Source: Candidatus Zixiibacteriota bacterium
GTDB lineage: Bacteria > Zixibacteria > MSB-5A5 > RBG-16-43-9
Reading direction: 5' to 3'
Length of the DNA stretch: 6,573 nucleotides
NCBI GenBank assembly: GCA_029858245.1
Contig: JAOUFL010000137.1
Location: 1-6,573, forward strand
The translations under genes were made by a program, and so were the position numbers. The notes beneath the pieces were generated by a model. It made no database searches, was not told the origin of the DNA, and saw nothing but the letters and a program-made list of their open reading frames with translations. This document shows, piece by piece, positions 1-5,898 of this stretch (positions are counted from its first letter, which is position 1; each line of letters begins with the position of its first letter).

Positions 1-1019
1 TTGGTGGGTTGCTTAAATATACCCGGAGCTTGAAGGATTTAACCGATTCTCTGGAAAACTTAATTCAGGATATCAGGTTTATATTAATGCTTCTACCAGC
101 CTTGATAGGGATACTTCCCATGCCGGGAGGGGCGATGATGTCTGCGCCTATGATAGAGGAAGTCGGCTCAAGAAAAAACCTCTCCCCGGAAATCAAAGCC
201 GGGTTCAACCACTGGTTCAGACACATAATGGAATTTATCTTCCCCCTTTATCAGGGAGTGATAATCGCCTCGGTGATTTTAAAAGTGCCTATGAGCAAAA
301 TAATCTTAGCTCAGGTACCAATGAGCCTGACCATGCTGGGAGCAGGAATGTTTTTCCTTTTCGGAAAAATCAAAGTGGAGAAAGAGGAAAATAAAACAAA
401 AAAAAGGTTAGAGGAAAACCTGTTTTTGTTCCTGAAGAGTATCTGGGCAGTTCTTTTAGCTGTGATTTTGAACCTTTTTTTAAGCATAGACCTCTTATGG
501 GCTTTGATTTTGAGTATTTCTTTTTTCTCCATTTTAAACCGGGTCAAACTTAAAGCTCTCTATGAGATAATTCGCGAGAATGTGAGCTGGGAAATAGTTA
601 TGTTGATCCTGGGTATAATGATCTTCAAAAAGATAATCGAGGTATCCGGGGCAGTCACAGTTATCCCTCAGACCTTGTCAACCTGGGGTATTTCACCGAT
701 ACTGGTTATCAGTATAGTCCCGTTTGCAGTTGGGGCTTTAACCGGTGTAACCACTGCCTTTATAGGGATATCCTATCCCATACTTCTGAGTTTTTTGAAG
801 CCCGATGGTGTTAACTATGGTTATGCTATGTTAGCCTATGCTGCTGGCTTCACCGGAGTTTTGCTTTCACCGGTTCACCTGTGCCTGGTTTTAACCAAAG
901 ATTATTTCAAAGCCTCTTTTTCCGGAATTTATAAGCTGATTATCCCGCCTTCGATCCTATTAATGATAGTAGCACTCCTTTTGGTTATTTTAGGCTATCC
1001 CTGGGGAAGAATCGGATAA
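1..1019 (+). CDS. DUF401-family polytopic membrane protein, C-terminal part (5' truncated by window edge)
   Basis: The frame is open to the left edge (Gly-Gly codons at 3-8 precede the TTG at 9), so TTG 9 is probably not the true start and the N-terminus lies outside the window. Numbering residues from position 9, hydrophobic segments lie near 23-45, 73-91, 98-118, 143-176, 193-212, 228-262, 271-293 and 308-329. Conserved-looking motifs are LPMPGGAMMSAP (36-47), FNHWFRH (66-72), GALTGVTTAFIGISYPILL (242-260) and GVLLSPVHLCLVLTKDYF (283-300). I recognise this pattern as DUF401, a family of integral membrane proteins resembling ion-transporter-superfamily permeases. The substrate is unknown. 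The proline/glycine-rich re-entrant-like motifs fit a transporter, but that is inference. No co-transcribed partner is visible, and the next gene is 490 bp away behind a terminator-like hairpin. Confidence 0.78.
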   Translation, partial: GGLLKYTRSLKDLTDSLENLIQDIRFILMLLPALIGILPMPGGAMMSAPMIEEVGSRKNLSPEIKAGFNHWFRHIMEFIFPLYQGVIIASVILKVPMSKIILAQVPMSLTMLGAGMFFLFGKIKVEKEENKTKKRLEENLFLFLKSIWAVLLAVILNLFLSIDLLWALILSISFFSILNRVKLKALYEIIRENVSWEIVMLILGIMIFKKIIEVSGAVTVIPQTLSTWGISPILVISIVPFAVGALTGVTTAFIGISYPILLSFLKPDGVNYGYAMLAYAAGFTGVLLSPVHLCLVLTKDYFKASFSGIYKLIIPPSILLMIVALLLVILGYPWGRIG

Positions 1020-1143
1020 AAAGGATTCGTGGATTAAACCTTCAAGTTTTACTTTAAGTTTTTTGCTTTCGCAGTGGTACCCTTTCAGAGTTGCAAATGA
1101 AAAGCTAAAAGGCACCCTTTAGAGGTTCTTTTTTCTTTCGTAG

Positions 1144-1163
1144 TGCGACCCTTTAGGGTCGCA
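1144..1163. repeat. Perfect 20-bp palindrome TGCGACCCT-TT-AGGGTCGCA
   Basis: Nine bases (1144-1152) pair exactly with 1155-1163 around a two-base centre. It lies in the core of repeat copy B and is immediately followed by the hairpin at 1172-1193. As DNA it could extrude or bind a dimeric protein; as RNA it would fold with a few apical bases unpaired. No T-run follows directly, so it is not itself a terminator. Confidence 0.6.
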
Positions 1164-1171
1164 AGAGAAGC

Positions 1172-1198
1172 AGAGACGCAAGAATGCGTCTCTTTTTT
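1172..1198 (+). terminator. Terminator-like hairpin with T-run in the DUF401-sigma gap
   Basis: AGAGACGCA (1172-1180) pairs perfectly with TGCGTCTCT (1185-1193) around the four-base loop AGAA, and six T residues occupy 1193-1198. This is the layout of a rho-independent terminator reading in the plus direction. It lies about 150 bp after the DUF401 stop codon, which is far, and it sits within a cluster of repeats, so it may be a repeat-borne terminator that insulates the sigma operon. Confidence 0.55.
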
Positions 1199-1204
1199 CT
1201 AAGA

Positions 1205-1221
1205 ACAGAACAATGTTCTGT
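1205..1221. repeat. Short palindrome ACAGAACA-A-TGTTCTGT
   Basis: Eight bases (1205-1212) are the exact reverse complement of 1214-1221 around a single A. It resembles a binding site for a dimeric regulator or another unit of the dispersed-repeat cluster. It is about 290 bp upstream of the sigma gene, which is too far for a simple operator at the promoter proposed at 1454-1482. Confidence 0.4.
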
Positions 1222-1254
1222 CCCTACATTTGGTATCTACATGTGGATATATTT

Positions 1255-1360
1255 GTCATTGCGAGGATTCCCGTCTACAGCGGGATGACGAAGCTATCCC
1301 TAATCCATTGATTCACATAAGACAGATTGCTTCCCCCCTCATAGGTGGGGTCGCAATGAC
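1255..1360. mobile_element. 106-bp GTCATTGCGA inverted-repeat element (MITE-like, non-coding)
   Basis: The ends GTCATTGCGA (1255-1264) and TCGCAATGAC (1351-1360) are perfect 10-bp inverted repeats. Inside them GAAGCTATC (1290-1298) pairs with GATTGCTTC (1325-1333) with one mismatch, and each arm holds a small nested hairpin (CCCG/CGGG near 1270-1284; CCCC/GGGG near 1334-1350). From memory, elements starting GTCATTGCGAGG, with inner GAAGCAATC and ending GCAATGAC, recur in many unrelated bacterial genomes as short non-coding palindromic repeats. I see no clear target-site duplication and no transposase, so active mobility is not shown. Confidence 0.65.
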
Positions 1361-1453
1361 AACCTCCAGAACTTTTTCAATGGTTCCTTTCAGGGTTGCA
1401 AATGCAAGGCTAAATCCTTACCCTGTTTCCTGAAATTAAATAAAACAAATCTG

Positions 1454-1482
1454 GGAACTTTAGAGTATATTTAATTGTATAA
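1454..1482 (+). promoter_or_regulatory. Candidate ECF-type promoter of the sigma operon (GGAACTT-N16-GTATAA)
   Basis: GGAACTT at 1454-1460 is the classic -35 box of RpoE-like ECF sigma factors. It is followed by a 16-bp spacer and GTATAA at 1477-1482, an acceptable ECF -10. Transcription would begin near 1489, leaving a leader of about 20 bases with the ribosome binding site at 1494-1501. This spacing suggests that the ECF sigma factor directly downstream drives its own operon. The AT-rich spacer means a chance match cannot be excluded. Confidence 0.5.
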
Positions 1483-1509
1483 CCTATTAAAAGAGGAGAG
1501 GTTCCTTAG

Positions 1510-2124
1510 ATGGACCAAAGCGGGTCTCAGGTTCAGGCAGGATTTTCGGACCGGGAATTGATGGAAAGGTTTTTGAGGGGTGAGGTAGAAGGATTCAATC
1601 TGCTGGTTCAACAGTACAAGGTGAAGCTATTCAACCTGCTTTACCGGATGTTGGGCAGCAGGGAGGAGGCTGAGGATATTTTGCAGGAGACTTTTTTGAG
1701 AGTGTATCGTGAAAGAGAAAAGTATGATTTTAATTATTCTTTCTCCACCTGGATTTATACTATAGCTTTGAATTTATGCAGGAACGAGTATAAGAGGAGA
1801 AGAAAAGTTAAATTTTTTAGTCTGGATATCCTGTTTAATCATCCGGATCTCGATTCGGAAAATTTCGGGAACAAAAACCGTCTTAGCTCGATTTTGGAAA
1901 AAGCCATGAATTCCCTTCCTGTGAAGTATAAAAAGGTATTTGTTTTGAGAGACGTTAATCAGCTCAGCTATGAGGAAATAGCACTGGCTTTAAGTATCCC
2001 TTTGGGGACAGTTAAATCCAGAGTTAACCGTGCCAGGAGGGTTTTAAAGAAGAAACTGAGTCCAATGATGGAGGAATGTTATGAATTGTCGAAAGATTCG
2101 CCACTATCTCTCTCAGTACTATAG
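1510..2124 (+). CDS. ECF-family RNA polymerase sigma factor (RpoE-like)
   Basis: This 204-residue protein has the normal two-domain ECF plan. Region 2 spans about residues 27-100, with REEAEDILQETFLRVYR (51-67) and the promoter-melting segment FSTWIYTIALNLCRNEYKRR (78-97). Region 4 spans about 124-182, with NSLPVKYKKVFVLRDV (134-149) and the helix-turn-helix LSYEEIALALSIPLGTVKSR (152-171). It directs RNA polymerase to a specific promoter set, usually envelope or stress genes. The start is secure: a TAG codon sits in frame immediately before ATG 1510, and GGAGAGG (1495-1501) is a suitable ribosome binding site. The gene overlaps the following anti-sigma gene by 44 bp, as is common for such pairs. 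A GGAACTT-type promoter upstream suggests autoregulation. The exact ECF subgroup cannot be assigned by eye. Confidence 0.93.
   Translation: MDQSGSQVQAGFSDRELMERFLRGEVEGFNLLVQQYKVKLFNLLYRMLGSREEAEDILQETFLRVYREREKYDFNYSFSTWIYTIALNLCRNEYKRRRKVKFFSLDILFNHPDLDSENFGNKNRLSSILEKAMNSLPVKYKKVFVLRDVNQLSYEEIALALSIPLGTVKSRVNRARRVLKKKLSPMMEECYELSKDSPLSLSVL
2070..2074 (+). promoter_or_regulatory. Ribosome binding site of the anti-sigma gene, inside the sigma coding region
   Basis: GGAGG lies six bases before ATG 2081, inside the sigma gene. It fixes the anti-sigma start at 2081 and implies translational coupling, so that the two antagonists are made in a set ratio. Confidence 0.75.
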
Positions 2125-2782
2125 AGGCGAACTAACAAAAAAAGAAGAAGAGACAGTATCCCGGCATATAGAGGTATGTGCGGAGTGTGCCAGAGAAGCA
2201 CAAGTCTATAAAGCGCTGAACCATGCTGTTCAGAACCTGGAGGAGCTTAAACCTTCAGCTGATTTTGAAAGAAAGCTCGAAGGCAAAATAGGGGGATTGT
2301 TATATACTCCTGCAGAAATAAAAAATAAGCCACTGGTAACGATTTTTCCCTCTCTAAAATGGGCTTTAATACCTGTAGCCACCTTAGCTTTATTTTTACT
2401 TTTTAAAGGAGGGCTTCATAAATCGAAAACCGACTTTACTCCAGAAGGAACCGGTTTAGCCAGAATAGATGCCCCAATAGAGGAAAGCAGAGAGGATACT
2501 TTACCGGTTGAAAAATTTCCCCCAAATGTTAATGTGCAGAAAGAAGCTCCGGTTAATTTTGTAAAAGTCGGTGGTGAAAAACAAAGGGCTTTTTTCGTTA
2601 TGGATAATCTCAGACACTCGGATTTACAGAGATTACCTGACAGCAGGGTTATCAATAATAGACTTAACAATTATGTGATGAATAGTGTTAGCTATAGACC
2701 TGTAGATGATAAACAGATAAATGAAGCTTATGTTTTGCCTGCAGTAGCGACTATTTCAGCGAGGAAAGATAAAAGCTACTGA
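2081..2782 (+). CDS. Membrane-anchored zinc-binding anti-sigma factor (ZAS / zf-HC2 type)
   Basis: The 233-residue protein starts with a ZAS domain: Cys3 followed by H29-x3-C33-x2-C36 (HIEVCAEC), the ligand set that binds zinc and holds an ECF sigma factor inactive at the membrane. A single membrane helix lies near residues 92-108 (LKWALIPVATLALFLLF). Residues 109-233 would be periplasmic and match no domain I recognise; the segment is rich in charged residues and Asn. The start at 2081 is supported by GGAGG six bases upstream, and the gene overlaps the sigma gene by 44 bp. Release of sigma would come from a redox or zinc change or from regulated proteolysis of the anchor; the sequence does not say which. 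The long periplasmic tail, followed 21 bp later by an exported HtrA-like protein, suggests the two may interact, which is inference. Confidence 0.88.
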   Translation: MNCRKIRHYLSQYYRGELTKKEEETVSRHIEVCAECAREAQVYKALNHAVQNLEELKPSADFERKLEGKIGGLLYTPAEIKNKPLVTIFPSLKWALIPVATLALFLLFKGGLHKSKTDFTPEGTGLARIDAPIEESREDTLPVEKFPPNVNVQKEAPVNFVKVGGEKQRAFFVMDNLRHSDLQRLPDSRVINNRLNNYVMNSVSYRPVDDKQINEAYVLPAVATISARKDKSY

Positions 2783-2803
2783 TTTTAATTTAAGGAGGTT
2801 TAT

Positions 2804-4126
2804 ATGAGAATAAAAATCCTGTTTAGTTTATCCGCCTTGATTCTTTTTAATTTTTTCTTCAGCTATTCTGGAGATCATTCTACAATAATGGTGAACTCCT
2901 CCCGGGCACAGGGTGTTCTGGAATCCCTGGAGCAGAATATCACCCAGCTGGTGGAATCGGTTAAACCCTCACTGGTAACGATCGAAGCGGAAATCTATAC
3001 TTCAAAGGGTAAAAAGGTCTCATCTATCACCTCTTTTGTGGGTTCAGGGGTAATATATTCTGCAGATGGGCTTATCCTTACTTCCTCCAGCGTAGTAGGC
3101 GGGATGGAGAACTTCAAGGTCAGGCTTTTTAATCGTAAAGAATACAAGGCGAAATTAGTGGGAACCGATAATCAGACAAATCTGGCGGTTTTAAAAGTCG
3201 ATGCAGACGGATTAAAAAAAGCCAGGTTTGGGAACTCGGATAAGGTGAAAGAGGGCTCCTGGGTTACCGTAGTAGGGAATTCATACGGGATTCCGACTGC
3301 GGTTTCCTTCGGGATAGTAAATGGGATTACCAGGGACAGCACCATCCAGATGAACGTAAATGTTAGTCCCGGTAACAGCGGTGGTCCGGTTCTGAATATC
3401 CGGGGAGAGGTAATAGGTCTGGTTTCTGCCAAACTTTCCGAGACATCCTATTTAAACTCTATCAAGTTATATGAAGAAAAAAGCAAACAGTATTTCGCTT
3501 TTCCTCCAACCCCCATTGAAATTCCTTCTTCTGGAATCTCCTTAGCCATTCCTATAAACCTGGTTCATAAAAAGGCAGACTGGATAATAAAGCATGGAAA
3601 AAGCATTGCCAAAGGATATCTGGGCGTGTATCTGGAAGATTTTGTTGATCAGGAAGGAGTTCTTATAGTAGATGTGGTGGAAGGAACTCCAGCTGACAAA
3701 GCCGGGTTGAAAGACGAGGATGCTGTAATCGGATTCAATCAGGATGAGGTTAAAGATTCTGACCATTTCAGGAAGCTGATAGGCAGCAGTCTTCCTGGTG
3801 AAATGGTTAATTTAAGGATTTTGCGGGAAGGAAAAGAAAAGTTATTAGCTGTGAAATTAGGAAGCGCTGGCTCGATTTATTCACAACAGGAAGCGATAAA
3901 CATCCCTCCTGAAGTTAAAGAACTCGATGAATTTTCAGATGAAAATTTACCCGAGATAGAACTGATGTACAAGGGGGCATACGAGAAATCCCAGGAGATA
4001 TATGAGAAAGAACTGGAGCAAATTCTAAATCAATCGCTGGATAACGTAAAAAAAGAACTGAAAAGATTAAGTAAGGAGCTGGAAAGATTAAAGAAAGAGA
4101 TTGAAGAATCCAAAGAAAAGAAATAA
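2804..4126 (+). CDS. Exported HtrA/DegP-like PDZ protein, probable pseudoprotease, with C-terminal coiled coil
   Basis: The 440-residue protein begins with a signal peptide or N-terminal anchor (about 1-22). A trypsin-fold HtrA domain follows (about 45-255), then one PDZ domain (about 268-352, with GYLGVYLED and GTPADKAGLKDEDAVIGFN) and a Lys/Glu-rich coiled coil (about 390-440). HtrA landmarks align well: GSGVIYSADGLILT, then TNLAVLKV, then SPGNSGGPVLN. The serine (S192) and oxyanion residues (G190, N191) are present. However, the histidine position in the usual TNNHVV-type motif reads TSSSVV (S96, codon 3089-3091 AGC), and the aspartate in the usual TDLAVLK motif reads TNLAVLK (N126, codon 3179-3181 AAT). 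With two of three triad residues lost it is probably not a working protease, and a chaperone, sensor or scaffold role is likelier. AAGGAGG at 2792-2798 supports the start. It is third in the sigma/anti-sigma operon, 21 bp after the anti-sigma stop. Confidence 0.88.
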   Translation: MRIKILFSLSALILFNFFFSYSGDHSTIMVNSSRAQGVLESLEQNITQLVESVKPSLVTIEAEIYTSKGKKVSSITSFVGSGVIYSADGLILTSSSVVGGMENFKVRLFNRKEYKAKLVGTDNQTNLAVLKVDADGLKKARFGNSDKVKEGSWVTVVGNSYGIPTAVSFGIVNGITRDSTIQMNVNVSPGNSGGPVLNIRGEVIGLVSAKLSETSYLNSIKLYEEKSKQYFAFPPTPIEIPSSGISLAIPINLVHKKADWIIKHGKSIAKGYLGVYLEDFVDQEGVLIVDVVEGTPADKAGLKDEDAVIGFNQDEVKDSDHFRKLIGSSLPGEMVNLRILREGKEKLLAVKLGSAGSIYSQQEAINIPPEVKELDEFSDENLPEIELMYKGAYEKSQEIYEKELEQILNQSLDNVKKELKRLSKELERLKKEIEESKEKK

Positions 4127-4161
4127 GCTGTTTTTACTCCTTTCGCTGGTTATATGATAAG

Positions 4162-4189
4162 TAAGGGCAGACTGAGAGGTCTGCCCTTA
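4162..4189. terminator. Hairpin between convergent genes, probable bidirectional terminator
   Basis: TAAGGGCAGAC (4162-4172) pairs perfectly with GTCTGCCCTTA (4179-4189) around the six-base loop TGAGAG, giving an 11-bp GC-rich stem. It lies 36 bp after the HtrA-like gene and 37 bp after the stop of the opposing dockerin gene. The T-run is weak on both sides (ATTTTAT to the right), so termination may be only partly intrinsic, but position and stem strength support this role. Confidence 0.65.
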
Positions 4190-4225
4190 AGATTTTATAG
4201 GAAGATAAAAAATAAATAGCCCAAA

Positions 4226-5749
4226 TCACTTTAGAATTCCCCAGGGATAACAACTTCTTTTGGCACAGTAACTGCCCGAGGAGGGTGAAGAAGAAAGGCT
4301 GATATTAAACTCCAGCAATTCATCCTCAGAGCACAGATAAGGTTCTATCACTCTTATGGTATATTCTCCGGGATCCAGGTTTAGAATTTTCAGGTCTAAA
4401 TCAAATAGACAGAGACAGTGACATCCGGCACCTTCCAGATTTTCATTCTCCTCTATGTTGATTACATTTTCGTTGACAGTTATGCTGGCTGCCAGCTCAT
4501 GCGGGCAGCAATTAAATCCTGCATTGATATGATTAATCTCAAGAATACCTTCACCATCATATTGATACTCTATACAATCCTGATCTGGTCCGATGCTGTC
4601 TATGATGTTCTTCCGGATTAAGGATTTGCAATCGGAGTAATAAGTCAGAAATCCAGCAGGAGGACAATCAGGCTCGGGCCCACCTTTAAAAAGATGATTG
4701 ATTAAATAGACCACATCGCTTACTGTAACATCACCGTCTGAATTGACATCCCCGCAGGCAAGGTAGGGTGCTGGTGCACATAAAGGTAAAAAACCACCCT
4801 TGAAGAGAAAATTGATTACATATATTATATCAGAAGCAGTTACCTCACCATCTCCATTAAAATCTCCACAAATCGCTCCTATGGTCAGGGTTCCGTTGAC
4901 TAATTCTGGAAGTATATCGACCATACCGTTGGAGAGTGAGTAAACGTTCATTAAAGGCGGCTCTCCTGCCTGGTTTATTAAAATCAGGTCTGTCTCACCC
5001 AGTGGTGCGGTTTCCTTTACATTGACAATTACTTTAAATAGTACACCAGAATCTGGAGGCATAAGACTGTCCATATGAACAGCAACTTTCAGGGGTGAAT
5101 AATTTCCTAAATAATTGGAAATAACCAGGCCGTTTTCACCTTTAGTTCCCTCAGTGGAGACCTCGACAATATCGATCTTGCTTGTATCGAAAAGCATTAC
5201 CACACCATATGCCCCTAACTCTGAATTCCAGGAGCCAGAAACATTAATCTCATGACCCTGCTTGCCAGGTCGGGCAGTGGTATTCTCAACCATCATTATA
5301 TTAGTATCAGCAGTCATCATACTGTTTAAGATGTCAGTACCTGGTTGTTCTTTCATCATACCAGAATTACAGCAGGTATCAGCAGGTGGGTCACAGTCTT
5401 TATACAGGTATTTGGGTATTACCATCCAGTCCTGAACGCTTACTCCTCCAATTCCATTTACATCGCCCACGCACGTGTCCGGTACTGGTGCAGGTCCACC
5501 TCTAAAGAGAAAGTTCCAGAGATAAACTGCATCAGCAAGGGTTATCTTTCCGTAAGGTGGAACTTCGATCCCATTAACATCGCCGCAAGTTATTGTATCT
5601 AAAGATGATATAGCGGACACTTTATCTTGAGGTTTAAGTGCCTGATCATTACTTGCTCGGATGATGGATGATGATAAAAAACCAACAAGGATGAATAAGA
5701 TAGCTAAAACAAGCAACTGCTTTGCTGAACAAAATATTTTGGAGTTCAT
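4226..5749 (-). CDS. Secreted multi-domain protein: dockerin pair, cohesin-like domain, dockerin pair, Cys-rich C-terminal domain
   Basis: The 507-residue protein starts with a signal peptide (about 1-32). Residues 55-118 hold a degenerate dockerin-like pair. Residues about 145-291 form a beta-rich domain resembling cohesin, with the marks GSWNSELGAYGVVMLFDTSK, SGVLFKVIVNV and a closing NGTLTIG. Residues 294-363 hold a canonical type I dockerin pair with calcium loops DFNGDGEVTASD (296-307) and DVNSDGDVTVSD, each followed by an F-helix ending LFKGG. Residues 364-507 form a domain with ten cysteines, including CC at 414-415 and CHCLC at 443-447; I recall similar tails in dockerin proteins of uncultured bacteria but cannot name the family. 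No enzymatic domain is visible. AGGAGGT (5754-5760, reverse strand) four bases before the ATG fixes the start. It is transcribed toward the HtrA-like gene and has its own promoter. Role in surface or extracellular assembly is inferred. Confidence 0.8.
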   Translation of the reverse strand: MNSKIFCSAKQLLVLAILFILVGFLSSSIIRASNDQALKPQDKVSAISSLDTITCGDVNGIEVPPYGKITLADAVYLWNFLFRGGPAPVPDTCVGDVNGIGGVSVQDWMVIPKYLYKDCDPPADTCCNSGMMKEQPGTDILNSMMTADTNIMMVENTTARPGKQGHEINVSGSWNSELGAYGVVMLFDTSKIDIVEVSTEGTKGENGLVISNYLGNYSPLKVAVHMDSLMPPDSGVLFKVIVNVKETAPLGETDLILINQAGEPPLMNVYSLSNGMVDILPELVNGTLTIGAICGDFNGDGEVTASDIIYVINFLFKGGFLPLCAPAPYLACGDVNSDGDVTVSDVVYLINHLFKGGPEPDCPPAGFLTYYSDCKSLIRKNIIDSIGPDQDCIEYQYDGEGILEINHINAGFNCCPHELAASITVNENVINIEENENLEGAGCHCLCLFDLDLKILNLDPGEYTIRVIEPYLCSEDELLEFNISLSSSPSSGSYCAKRSCYPWGILK

Positions 5750-5898
5750 CTTGACCTCCTTTATTTTTTTAACTTTTTTTCCACTCAGGCAAAATCGACC
5801 TTAAAAAAGTGCAGGCTAAAAGTGAATATATAGAAGAATGTTTCGAGGGTATAAGGGTTAATCCTCTTGCCTGAAAAATGTGATATATTTATATTTTT

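Larger units (their letters stand above)
1066..1414. repeat. Three degenerate copies of a CTTTCGnAGTG / CCCTTTnAGGGTtGCAA intergenic repeat
   Basis: Copy A is 1066-1105 and copy B is 1135-1171. Both begin CTTTCG(C/T)AGTG, continue through (A)CCCTTT and GCAA, and end AAGC. Copy C at 1386-1414 matches 1081-1109 of copy A at 26 of 29 positions (CCTTTCAG, then TTGCAAATG, then GCTAAA). In copy B the core is a perfect palindrome, while A and C are decayed at the same place. Divergent copies sharing one hairpin core suggest a dispersed intergenic repeat family rather than a single regulatory site. Copies elsewhere in the genome cannot be seen from this window. Confidence 0.6.
1020..1509. other. Gene-free 490-bp intergenic region rich in palindromes and degenerate repeats
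   Basis: No convincing gene lies here. The region holds three related direct repeats (1066-1105, 1135-1171, 1386-1414), three perfect short palindromes (1144-1163, 1172-1193, 1205-1221), a 106-bp inverted-repeat element (1255-1360), and a candidate promoter and ribosome binding site for the sigma gene (1454-1501). An open frame at 1230-1433 runs through the inverted-repeat element. It has no ribosome binding site or recognisable domain, so I do not count it as a gene. Confidence 0.7.

Noticed and set aside
9..11. TTG as the start of the DUF401 gene
   Set aside because: The frame is open to the window edge with glycine codons before it, no ribosome binding site is visible, and the family has further N-terminal helices. 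The gene is better read as truncated.
1230..1433. 67-codon open frame on the plus strand in the intergenic gap
   Set aside because: It runs through the 106-bp inverted-repeat element and the third direct-repeat copy, has no ribosome binding site and no recognisable domain. It is a by-product of the repeat.
1020..1509. Possible CRISPR array because of repeated motifs
   Set aside because: The copies are degenerate, unevenly spaced, and differ in length. There are no uniform spacers and no cas genes.
4418..4621. Open frames on the plus strand inside the dockerin gene (also 5345-5602)
   Set aside because: They lie opposite a well-supported secreted protein with signal peptide and dockerin motifs, and have no ribosome binding site or domain of their own.
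4226..5749. Interpretation as a cellulosomal scaffoldin
   Set aside because: Only one cohesin-like domain, no carbohydrate-binding module and no glycoside hydrolase is visible nearby. Dockerin repeats are widespread in non-cellulolytic bacteria.
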